From Agrobacterium vitis (lineage in GTDB: Bacteria > Pseudomonadota > Alphaproteobacteria > Rhizobiales > Rhizobiaceae), in the NCBI RefSeq assembly GCF_037039395.1, contig NZ_CP146242.1, forward strand, positions 1,116,001 to 1,180,000: a stretch of 64,000 bases of DNA, given 5' to 3'. The notes beneath the pieces are model-generated. The model did not search any database, was not told where the DNA came from, and saw only the letters and a program-made list of their open reading frames with translations. This document shows, piece by piece, positions 1 to 7,331 of this stretch; position 1 is the first letter of the stretch; every line of letters begins with the position of its first letter. Made by a program: the position numbers and the translations under genes.

Positions 1-171
1 GCCATCGCCACCCTTGTAGCTGAAGGGTTTATAGTCCCCTGTCGTACCGATGCGGATCACGCCCGCCTGCTTGATCGCCGCCAGCGTGCCATCCTCGGCC
101 TGGGCAAGAGAGGTGGTCAAAAGCAGGGCCGTGGTCAATACAGCAAGGGTGGCAGAGCGAAAAAATGGCAT
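1..171 (-). CDS. Periplasmic solute-binding protein (amino-acid binding / cyclohexadienyl dehydratase-like), N-terminus only
   Basis: The start codon is at 171 and the gene runs off the left edge, leaving 57 residues. Residues 1-25 form a signal peptide (basic start, hydrophobic core, AQA cleavage site), so the product is exported to the periplasm. The mature start (GVIRIGTTGDYKPFSY) matches the first strand of family-3 solute-binding proteins, which bind polar amino acids for ABC importers. PheC-type cyclohexadienyl dehydratases share this start, so the exact ligand or activity cannot be decided from this fragment. Confidence 0.75.
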   Translation of the reverse strand, partial: MPFFRSATLAVLTTALLLTTSLAQAEDGTLAAIKQAGVIRIGTTGDYKPFSYKGGDG

Positions 172-184
172 TATCTGTCTCTTT

Positions 185-228
185 CTTGAGCATTATTCAG
201 TGCGGGCTTGAGCATCATTCAATGCAGG
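185..228. repeat. 22-bp tandem duplication upstream of the solute-binding protein gene
   Basis: Two adjacent 22-bp units (185-206 and 207-228) both begin CTTGAGCAT and differ at about three positions. They lie just 5' of the start codon at 171 on the minus strand, in the leader or promoter of that gene. The rest of the gap up to 300 shows nothing clear. Confidence 0.6.
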
Positions 229-300
229 TGCCAAATCCAGCCCGTTGGCATCTAGGCAGCAATTTTCATTCCAAATGACAGAGCAGTATGACGCTCCAGT

Positions 301-987
301 CTACATGGCGATATAGCGGTCCTTGCGGTGGTTGATGGCCAACGTCAGGTTGACGACCACTGCCCCGATGATCGAGCAGGCAATGATGCCGGGCGTCGCC
401 ACGAAGAACGAGCCAATCAGCACCATTCCATCGAAGCAAAGCTGCACAAGCCCGGCCCGCCAGCCATAGCGATCCTGAAGATACAGCGCCAAGATACCAA
501 AGCCCCCAAGGCTTGCCTGATGGCGAAACAGCACCAGCATGCCGGTTCCCACCAGAAGCCCGCCAAAGACGGCGGCCACCAGCGGGTCCAGCAGGGAAAA
601 TCCGATGAATTTCGGCAGGATGGCGCTCAGTACCGAGGTCAGCAACACCGAGATGAAGGTTTTAGCCGTGAAGGCCAGACCCATCCGCCGGAACGCGAAA
701 TAGTAAAAGGGCAGGTTGATGGCAAAGAAGATCGGCCCAAACCCCACAGCCGAAACATAATGCAGCAGAAAGGCGACACCCGCCGTGCCGCCGGAGAGCA
801 ATTTGGCGTTGGACAGCAAGACCACGCCCAGCGCCGCCAGCATGCTGCCCGCCAGCAAGCCCTGCACATCGTCCAGCATGGAATGCTGTTCAGGACTTGA
901 GGCCATGGGCTTGCGGGACTTGCCTGCCTGTTTGTCTGCTGCCGCCATGAAACTGTCCTGCCTTTGCCACCACCTGGGGATGTTCAT
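301..987 (-). CDS. YitT family integral membrane protein
   Basis: A 228-residue inner-membrane protein with about five hydrophobic segments after a polar 40-residue N-terminal tail. The GTAGVAFLLHY segment, the FRHQASLGGFGILALYLQD segment and the final GAVVVNL...NHRKDRYIAM segment are characteristic of the YitT (DUF161) family, which lacks a firmly known substrate. A paralogue lies at 24314-24952 with the same order of motifs and a similar ending (NHRSDRYIALR). The start at 987 follows AGGTCTACGG; a start at the internal Met before ASSPEQH is possible. It stands alone on the minus strand. Confidence 0.85.
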   Translation of the reverse strand: MNIPRWWQRQDSFMAAADKQAGKSRKPMASSPEQHSMLDDVQGLLAGSMLAALGVVLLSNAKLLSGGTAGVAFLLHYVSAVGFGPIFFAINLPFYYFAFRRMGLAFTAKTFISVLLTSVLSAILPKFIGFSLLDPLVAAVFGGLLVGTGMLVLFRHQASLGGFGILALYLQDRYGWRAGLVQLCFDGMVLIGSFFVATPGIIACSIIGAVVVNLTLAINHRKDRYIAM

Positions 988-1185
988 CCGTAGACCTGCG
1001 GGCCAGTGTCCTCAAGCGCCGAGGCGCGACATCGCCAAGGTTATCCCCGGTCGCCAGAGACCGCGTCCCGGATAGACGCACCAATATAAATACCTTCGAA
1101 ATTACAAATTAACGATCATCTTTTATTCTGCTCCCTATGAAACAGGCTCGGCGAGATTTCTTGCTTTTCCTGCAATGCATTGAAA

Positions 1186-1309
1186 ACCAAGTCTCGAAGA
1201 TGCTGACGCATCCTTCGACTTAAAGACATTGAAAATATCTCAAATGCGTCAGTGGCTTGAGATATATTCAAAAGGAATACGAACTGCCATTTTCAATGAC
1301 ACTTCGTAT
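1186..1309. mobile_element. Hairpin-rich 124-bp repeat (MITE-like), copy 1
   Basis: This stretch is nearly identical to 57014-57136. It folds into three successive hairpins: AAGTC...GACTT around 1189-1221, GAAAATATCTCAA against TTGAGATATATTC around 1231-1269, and ATACGAA against TTCGTAT at 1277-1309. It is flanked by AAA on both sides (1183-1185 and 1310-1312), compatible with a 3-bp target duplication. It carries no gene and resembles the small palindromic mobile repeats of rhizobia; family membership is inferred. Confidence 0.8.
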
Positions 1310-1337
1310 AAAGGCTGTGGAGGAGACGCCGGAACAG

Positions 1338-3287
1338 ATGAACACGACCATGACGATCATTCTGGTCAATAGTGCCCTTGTCACGCTGTTTTCCATCGTT
1401 TCGAGCAGGCTGGCCGGTTGGCTGGAACAGCAAAACCCGGCCTATAGGCCAATCGGGCTTGGCATTGCCGGCGGCGTCACGGCCATCATCGCCATGCAAT
1501 TTCCGATAACGATCGTACCGGGTCTTTTCATGGACCTTCGCAACAGTGCCATTGCGGTCTGCGGACTGATGGGCGGCCCGGTTTGTGCGATTTTTGCAGC
1601 GGGCATTGCCATAACCTGGCGTGTTCTGGAAGGCGGGATCGGCGCCGGGGCCGGAGCCCTGTCTATTTTACTGGCTGCAGGCGCGGGTATTTGGGCAGGC
1701 TGGCGCGATGAACAGGCAATCTTGAGCCTAAGGCGCATCGCGGCCATGGGCCTTGGTCTCACCATCCTGCCACAGATAACACTCTTGGTCCTTCCACCTG
1801 AAACATGGCCAGCGGTGTTTTCCATCCTGCCACTGATTTTGCCCATGCAATGTCTGGCTGCTCTGCTTGCAGCGGCTGTGATCAGAAGCGAGACATTGCA
1901 ACGCGCTCGGTTGCAGGAAGCAAAACTTTACCGGACCGTCATCGAGAGCATGCCGGAAACCCTGACGGCCAAGGATCGAGAAGGCCGCTTCATCCTCACC
2001 AACCTCACCACGGCCAAGACACTTGGCCTGGATGACCCCGCGCAGATGATTGGCAAGACCGATGCGGATTTTCATTCGCCCGAGCTTGCCGCCCGCTACC
2101 GCGCTGACGAACAGGCTGTCTTTGTCGAGGGCAAGCCTGTCCATATCGAGCAGAGCTATGAAACACCTGCTGGTGCAAAGGGCTGGTATTCGACCCTGAA
2201 ATATCCGATCCGCGACCAGAAGACCGGAGACATTATCGCCCTTGCAACCCATAGCCGCGACATCAGCAAGCAGAAGGAACTGGAACAGCAATTGGCCGAG
2301 AGCCGCCAGCAATTGGCCGATGCCCTGGCCAATATGGCCGATGGGCTTGTGATGTTCGACCGGCAGGGAAAGCTGGTCTATTGCAATGAACGTTATCGCT
2401 CCATGTTCTCCAAAACCGCCGATATCAGGGTGCCTGGCGCTGATCTGCACGACATCATCGTCGCTTCGCGCGCACGCGGCGAAGAGACGACACCTCGCGA
2501 CGGCGACCTCATCTTGCCAGAACAAAGCTTGGACAGTCTGCCTGTTTTACCGCTGGTTCCGGGCAAACGCGAAATCACCCTCTGGGACGGACGAAGCCTC
2601 GAAGCTCAGACAAGAAGTGTCGGCGGAGGCGGTTCGCTGATCGTCTTTACGGATATTACCAGGGCAAAACAGGCGGAGGGCTTGCTGCGCCACACCAATC
2701 GCGCCCTGGAAAAAGCGGCTTTTACCGATGGCCTTACCGGACTTTACAATCGGCGTGCCTTTGATGTGCAACTCCGGCAAGAATTTGCACGGTCCCAGCG
2801 CACCGGGTCTGGCGTCAGCCTTTTGATGATCGATATCGACCATTTCAAACTGTTTAACGACCGCTATGGACATCAGGCGGGGGACCAATGCCTGCGCCAG
2901 ATCGCCACGACTTTGCGTTCGGTCGCCAAACGCAGCACCGATATCGCTGCCCGTTATGGCGGCGAGGAAATGGCGCTCATTCTCTCCGACACCGATCTTG
3001 CCGGAGGCTCCACTGTGGCAGAATACTATTGCCAGGCAGTCCGCGACCTGCATATTCCCCATGGCGATAGCGAAAAGGGTATCGTCACCGTCAGCATCGG
3101 CGTGGCAGCCGTTCCGTCCGACCATATCCACTCCAGCGATGATCTGGTGGCAAGCGCCGACGCAGCGCTTTATCAGGCAAAACACAGTGGCCGCGACCAG
3201 TATTTCACCGCCAGCCATGCTCCCGCCCTGGACATGGTCCCGCAAAACCGCAAACCGGCTTCGGTGATCGGCAATGCCTTAAAATAA
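1338..3287 (+). CDS. Membrane diguanylate cyclase: 5TM (LytS-type) sensor, two PAS domains, GGDEF
   Basis: A predicted cyclic-di-GMP synthase of 649 residues. An N-terminal block of five or six membrane helices (about 1-180) resembles the 5TMR-LYT sensor domain, with PGLFMDLRNSAIAVCGLMGG and a TWRVLEGG motif. Two PAS-like regions follow (about 195-310 and 325-440), joined by a glutamine-rich helix, then a GGDEF domain from about 460. The active-site loop at 541-545 reads GGEEM instead of GGEEF/GGDEF, so activity is likely but not certain. I chose the start at 1338, behind a GGAGGAG at 1319-1325. Upstream in-frame codons at 1257 and 1296 lie inside the inserted repeat and are probably not native. 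It ends convergent with the phosphatase gene. Confidence 0.85.
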   Translation: MNTTMTIILVNSALVTLFSIVSSRLAGWLEQQNPAYRPIGLGIAGGVTAIIAMQFPITIVPGLFMDLRNSAIAVCGLMGGPVCAIFAAGIAITWRVLEGGIGAGAGALSILLAAGAGIWAGWRDEQAILSLRRIAAMGLGLTILPQITLLVLPPETWPAVFSILPLILPMQCLAALLAAAVIRSETLQRARLQEAKLYRTVIESMPETLTAKDREGRFILTNLTTAKTLGLDDPAQMIGKTDADFHSPELAARYRADEQAVFVEGKPVHIEQSYETPAGAKGWYSTLKYPIRDQKTGDIIALATHSRDISKQKELEQQLAESRQQLADALANMADGLVMFDRQGKLVYCNERYRSMFSKTADIRVPGADLHDIIVASRARGEETTPRDGDLILPEQSLDSLPVLPLVPGKREITLWDGRSLEAQTRSVGGGGSLIVFTDITRAKQAEGLLRHTNRALEKAAFTDGLTGLYNRRAFDVQLRQEFARSQRTGSGVSLLMIDIDHFKLFNDRYGHQAGDQCLRQIATTLRSVAKRSTDIAARYGGEEMALILSDTDLAGGSTVAEYYCQAVRDLHIPHGDSEKGIVTVSIGVAAVPSDHIHSSDDLVASADAALYQAKHSGRDQYFTASHAPALDMVPQNRKPASVIGNALK

Positions 3288-3395
3288 TCGACAATGCATC
3301 TCCGCGCCCCGGTGAAAAGCCGAGGCGCCATTCTGCATAGTGTCCCGCATGAACGTCTTGGCGGATGTCAGGTTCAGTTTGAAACTGACTGGCTC

Positions 3396-4787
3396 TCAAT
3401 GCCCACTGGCCAGATAGATTTGCGGCGCTACCGCCGTCATGTCCAGTTTGGGGCGGGTAATGGCGAGGAAGCGATCGAGTGGGCAGGCACCGTCAACCTG
3501 CTGTTGCTCGCAATTCGGCAGTGGGATGGTGGCCTGGAGTGGCGGATTTTTGTCATTCAGAACCGATGCCTTGCGGATCTGATCCAGCGACGGCGCGATG
3601 AACTGCATGCGCACAAACACCTTGCCCGTGGCATCGTGCAGGCGCTCGAACGCCATGGTACCGGTGGGGGGAGTTTCATCATCAAGATAAGGCGGAATAT
3701 GCCAGTGTAGGCCGAGCATGGCGCCGATTTCCGCCTGCTGCGTGTCAGAACCGGTAAACAGCAGATATTTCGCATTAGGCGGGCCATCGCTGGGTGCGCC
3801 ATTTTTTGCCAGACCGGTTGCCGGATCAGCGGCTACCGCCAGCAAAAGCTGATTGAGAAGATTGGAGCCATCGCGGGCGGCAAGATAAGGAACACGATTG
3901 CCGAGATCATATTTAATCTGGCGCAGCTGCGACAGGCGGATAATGTCCGCTTCTGTCGGCGTCTTGCCAAATCCCACCTGATCGGCAGGAAAACCATTGG
4001 CATATTGCAGCAGGAAAACCTGCACGACGGTGCCTGCATCCTTCAACGGACCGACCACTTCGACGCTGGCAGGCTTTTCCCCCTTTGCCTGCTTGACCTT
4101 GATCGACCAGGGGCGCTGCGACAACGTGCAGGCAGCCGATGCATCGGCCTTTTCGCAAAGCGAAACAGCGCAGCAGTCGAGAATGCCGTCGAGTTCCGTC
4201 ATCAGGCTGGCAGCACGCGCCCGAGGCTTTTCAAGATCGCCACCCGCCGCCTCCAAAATAGCGGACTTGGCCTTGTCGGGATCGACAGCACCAAGCCTGG
4301 TATCGGAAGGGGCATAGAGCACATCGACGCCATCCGTGGCCTCTGTGTTGTTGAAGCCGACCGTCAGGCCGCAGCCGGGAAACAGGGTGGACAGCATCAC
4401 ATTGCCGGTATCGATGGTGCGCTTCACCGAACCATTCGCCCAACCGAACACCGTACCGGTCGCGGGGCAGCCATCCTGCGGCAGAAGCCCCCGGCCCCGG
4501 AGCATGTCGCCCTCCCACCGAGCCAATTGCGCGGTAGCTTCCGCACCGTGCGGCGTCAACTGGCCGTCGGCGGTATCCCATTGCAGCCAGGGCTTGGATG
4601 ACAGGGGAGCAATTTCCTTGGCGCTGGTTTGCGGGCGCACGCCATGGCGCATCAGCACCACATACTTATCCAGCACCATGCCGCTTTCGGCAAAGGCCAG
4701 TGGGGTAAAACCAGGCGGGGCAAAGCCCGCGATCGCCATGCCAAGCGCGGAGAAAACCAATGTTCGAACCGATATGCCCATTGCCAT
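3396..4787 (-). CDS. Histidine-type acid phosphatase (phytase / glucose-1-phosphatase family), periplasmic
   Basis: A 463-residue exported phosphatase. Residues 1-33 look like a signal peptide. The catalytic RHGVRPQT motif (47-54) holds the histidine that accepts phosphate. The C-terminal proton-donor motif, GHDT in E. coli AppA, reads GSDT here (Ser near 347), keeping the aspartate but losing the histidine. The surrounding sequence (LLFTGSDTQQAEIGAMLGL) aligns well with AppA-type enzymes. A Pho box at 4856-4873 points to induction by phosphate starvation, so scavenging phosphate from organic esters is the likely role. Substrate (phytate or sugar phosphates) is not determined. Confidence 0.85.
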   Translation of the reverse strand: MAMGISVRTLVFSALGMAIAGFAPPGFTPLAFAESGMVLDKYVVLMRHGVRPQTSAKEIAPLSSKPWLQWDTADGQLTPHGAEATAQLARWEGDMLRGRGLLPQDGCPATGTVFGWANGSVKRTIDTGNVMLSTLFPGCGLTVGFNNTEATDGVDVLYAPSDTRLGAVDPDKAKSAILEAAGGDLEKPRARAASLMTELDGILDCCAVSLCEKADASAACTLSQRPWSIKVKQAKGEKPASVEVVGPLKDAGTVVQVFLLQYANGFPADQVGFGKTPTEADIIRLSQLRQIKYDLGNRVPYLAARDGSNLLNQLLLAVAADPATGLAKNGAPSDGPPNAKYLLFTGSDTQQAEIGAMLGLHWHIPPYLDDETPPTGTMAFERLHDATGKVFVRMQFIAPSLDQIRKASVLNDKNPPLQATIPLPNCEQQQVDGACPLDRFLAITRPKLDMTAVAPQIYLASGH

Positions 4788-4855
4788 GCTCCCGAAGCAC
4801 CAGTCTTGAACCCAAAATGGAACAAGGACTGTGGCGGCTCACTTACCTTTGGCGC

Positions 4856-4873
4856 ATGACCGTTATATGACAG
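4856..4873 (-). promoter_or_regulatory. Pho box upstream of the acid phosphatase
   Basis: Read on the minus strand it is CTGTCAT-ATAA-CGGTCAT: two 7-bp direct repeats with a 4-bp AT spacer, one mismatch to the PhoB consensus. It sits about 70 bp before the phosphatase start codon at 4787, in the 114-bp gap after the ABC permease. Confidence 0.75.
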
Positions 4874-4901
4874 CACATAAACCAGGCCAGGCTGTGCTTC
4901 G

Positions 4902-6227
4902 TCAGGAGCGCAGCGCAGCGACAGGCGATTGGCGATAGGCAAGCCAGGCTGGCAGCGCCGAAAGCAGCGCCGCAAAGATCAGCATGGCGCAGATCTGCCA
5001 ACCATCCTGGCTTGCGAATTCGACCGGCAGGTTAAAGCCATTGCTGGTCTTGACGGTTTGCGAAATGATCCTTGCCGCCGCATATCCCATAGCCACGCCA
5101 AACCCGATGCCGCCCAGGAACAGGCTGAAAAGCTCGCACCAGACGATCAGGAAGACCGAAGACCTGGGAGCGCCAAAGGCTCTGAGAGCACCAATCTGCT
5201 TGCGGCGCTGGCCGATATGAACGACCGTCACCAGCAATAGCGCACCCGCCACCAGCGCCTGCGCGCCGATTGCCACGAAGGACAGCACCAGTTTCGCGTC
5301 GCCCAACGTCGCGTAAAGCCTGGTCAGAACCTCGCCGGGAAAAACCCCGAGTGTCCTGTCGTTGCGATAGTCCTGCCGCAGCTTATAGGCGGCGGCAATG
5401 GTCTTTGGCTTGACCAGGATGGCCGGTACGCCGGGGTCTGCGGCTGAGAACTGCTCGGAGAGAGCCGCATCGGGGTCGATATGGCCATGATGATCGTGCT
5501 CGTCATGGTCTTCGCCGTGCGCGGCTTCACCCTTGTCCGCCGCCTCTTGCTGGGCGTGCTGTTCTGTGGCGTGCTGTTCTGCGGCGTGACCCGCCTCATC
5601 CGCATCGTGATCCTCATGCTCTTCACCGAGACCGTGAATATGCCAGACGGCCTGGACCGGAACGAGGATAGCGCGATCCCAGGCCGTGCCGGTGGCTTTC
5701 AGCCTGCCGACGACATGATAGGCCAGTTCGCCATGGGTATGGCCGCCTTCGGCAGCCGTGCCATGCATCGGCTTGACCGTATCGCCGGTCTTCAGCCTCA
5801 CATCGGCCCCCACCACCGCCTCGCCTTCGTGCGCAAACATCTGCCCCTCGGCAAAACCCGGCGTGGTCGCAGCAATCAGCCGTGTGGTCGTACCGACAAT
5901 CGGATAACCGGAAAAACTATCGCCAAACGCCACAGGTGCTGCCCATTCCACGCGGGGATCGGCCTGCAATGTCGCCAGAACCGCACCCGGCACCAGCGGC
6001 AAGGGCGAAGGCTGCAAAAACACCGAGGACAGGACCAGCTGGGTTTCCGACCCAGCTGCGCCGATCACCAGATCGAATTTATCGGCAGCCCGGGCGCTGC
6101 CCAGCCGCAAGGCCCGTTCCTGCAAGGTCACCGTCACGCCAAGCGCGGTCGACAGCGCCACCAACAGGCAGACAACCAGCGCACCGGCCCAGAGACGGCG
6201 CAGATCGGCAAGGATGAAACGGATCAT
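4902..6227 (-). CDS. ABC transporter permease (FtsX/MacB type) with histidine-rich periplasmic insertion
   Basis: A 441-residue permease with one N-terminal helix (about 13-33), a large extracytoplasmic domain, and three C-terminal helices (about 315-435), the FtsX-like layout. Residues about 196-250 hold some 13 histidines mixed with Asp and Glu (for example HDEHDHHGH), a likely Zn or other divalent-metal binding stretch. Its start overlaps the stop of the ATPase gene (ATGA), so the two are translationally coupled. The layout with a small CPFC protein and an ATPase recalls the Zrg-type zinc systems of gammaproteobacteria. That is inference, and direction of transport is unknown. Confidence 0.8.
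   Translation of the reverse strand: MIRFILADLRRLWAGALVVCLLVALSTALGVTVTLQERALRLGSARAADKFDLVIGAAGSETQLVLSSVFLQPSPLPLVPGAVLATLQADPRVEWAAPVAFGDSFSGYPIVGTTTRLIAATTPGFAEGQMFAHEGEAVVGADVRLKTGDTVKPMHGTAAEGGHTHGELAYHVVGRLKATGTAWDRAILVPVQAVWHIHGLGEEHEDHDADEAGHAAEQHATEQHAQQEAADKGEAAHGEDHDEHDHHGHIDPDAALSEQFSAADPGVPAILVKPKTIAAAYKLRQDYRNDRTLGVFPGEVLTRLYATLGDAKLVLSFVAIGAQALVAGALLLVTVVHIGQRRKQIGALRAFGAPRSSVFLIVWCELFSLFLGGIGFGVAMGYAAARIISQTVKTSNGFNLPVEFASQDGWQICAMLIFAALLSALPAWLAYRQSPVAALRS
5553..5588. repeat. 15-bp tandem repeat inside the His-rich region
   Basis: Two 15-bp units (5553-5567 and 5568-5582), each GGCGTGCTGTTCTG plus T or C, are followed by six bases of a third unit. On the coding strand they give the repeated pentapeptide (A/T)EQHA, so the number of histidine units could change by slippage. 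Confidence 0.8.
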
Positions 6228-6937
6228 GCGTCACCTCCCAGAGATCCGACAATGCCACCGGCAATGTCACCTGTGTCATCTACGATTTCACCGTTTTTCA
6301 ACTCGATCCTGCGTGGCAGGCGCTCCACCAGACGGGCATCGTGGGAAACGACGATCAAGGTGCTGCCCTCGCTTTTCGCCAGATCCAGCAGGAGATCGGC
6401 CACCGCAGCCCCCGCTTCGGCATCGAGGCTTGCGGTCGGTTCGTCGGCGATGATCACGCCGGGTTTTCGCAACAGCGCCCGGGCCACAGCCACCCGCTGC
6501 ATTTCGCCACGCGACATGGTCTCGATGGCCTGATCAGGTCGCCCAAGGCCGAAACGCTGCATCAAACCGTGGGCACGCTCCAGGCAGGCAGGCGTCGTCA
6601 CCCGTGCCAGCCGGGCTGGCAGCAGGATATTATCGATGGCCGACAGGCCGGAAAACAAATGAAACTCCTGCATGACAAGACCGATATGCGCCGCGCGGAA
6701 CCGGTCGCGCGCGCCTTCCGACAGGCCCGACAGATCGGTGCCGTTCCAGCGGGCGCGGCCATGGCGCAGGCGCTCCAACCCGGTCATCACATTGACGAGC
6801 GTGCTTTTGCCCGAACCGGAACCGCCGGTGATCGCCAGTTGAGCCCCGGCGGCAACCTCAAGCCGGCCAATGTTTAAGACCGGCTTTGGCAGGCCCGCGT
6901 AGCGCACCGCCACATCTTCGAGAACAAGCGACATCAT
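6224..6937 (-). CDS. ABC transporter ATP-binding protein (LolD/MacB-like)
   Basis: A 237-residue ATPase that should pair with the adjacent FtsX-type permease. Walker A is GGSGSGKSTL (about 38-47), the signature is MSRGEMQRVAVARALL, Walker B is VIIADEPTAS, and a switch histidine follows in VVSHDARL. Length and motifs are normal for the LolD/MacB group. It begins 6 bp after the small CPFC protein gene and overlaps the permease start by 4 bp, so the three genes read as one operon. Start could be either of two adjacent ATG codons. Confidence 0.9.
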   Translation of the reverse strand: MMSLVLEDVAVRYAGLPKPVLNIGRLEVAAGAQLAITGGSGSGKSTLVNVMTGLERLRHGRARWNGTDLSGLSEGARDRFRAAHIGLVMQEFHLFSGLSAIDNILLPARLARVTTPACLERAHGLMQRFGLGRPDQAIETMSRGEMQRVAVARALLRKPGVIIADEPTASLDAEAGAAVADLLLDLAKSEGSTLIVVSHDARLVERLPRRIELKNGEIVDDTGDIAGGIVGSLGGDA

Positions 6938-6943
6938 GGGCGA

Positions 6944-7273
6944 TCACACCGTACCATAAGTGGCATTTCTCAGCCGCAAAAGACTGACGAAACCCGTTTC
7001 AGGGTCTGTCCATGACCCCATTTCCAGGGTTCCGACCACTTCGATGCGGGTTCCCGGCTGCACGAACGTATGCTTTCGATCCAGGTAGACCACGACGATA
7101 TTGTCCGGCCAGTCCGCGTCCGAGGAGCAGAACGGGCAGAGCGCCATCGGAATTTCTGTCAGCACGAAAAACGCCGCTTCCGCCTTCAGCGGCGGCGCCA
7201 TGAAACCGCGCATCGCCACCGGCTGGAAAATAAAAGGTTTCCAGGAAATACGGAAAACAAAGAGATAGAACAT
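6944..7273 (-). CDS. Small CPFC-motif protein of an ABC (metal?) cluster, probably lacking its usual N-terminus
   Basis: The 109-residue product contains GFMAPPLKAEAAFFVL and CPFCSSDADWPDNIVVVY, followed by a beta-rich tail (GTLEMGSWTDPETGFVS). It resembles the core of DUF3299-type proteins that accompany FtsX-type ABC transporters, and the two cysteines may bind metal or form a disulfide. No signal peptide or lipobox is visible. The start codon lies 6 bases beyond the U-tract region of the phosphatase terminator, with no clear ribosome site. The 5' end may have been lost, or expression may depend on readthrough. Assignment to a family is tentative. Confidence 0.6.
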   Translation of the reverse strand: MFYLFVFRISWKPFIFQPVAMRGFMAPPLKAEAAFFVLTEIPMALCPFCSSDADWPDNIVVVYLDRKHTFVQPGTRIEVVGTLEMGSWTDPETGFVSLLRLRNATYGTV

Positions 7274-7278
7274 CCATA

Positions 7279-7313
7279 ATTAAAAGCTCCAGGTGCGGAT
7301 ACCGCACCTGGAG
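7279..7313 (-). terminator. Intrinsic terminator of the alkaline phosphatase gene
   Basis: A perfect 12-bp stem, CTCCAGGTGCGG with CCGCACCTGGAG and a 3-base loop (7287-7313), is followed on the minus strand by CTTTTAATT. It starts 18 bp after the phosphatase stop codon. Confidence 0.9.
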
Positions 7314-7331
7314 CGAGCATGAACGGCTAAC

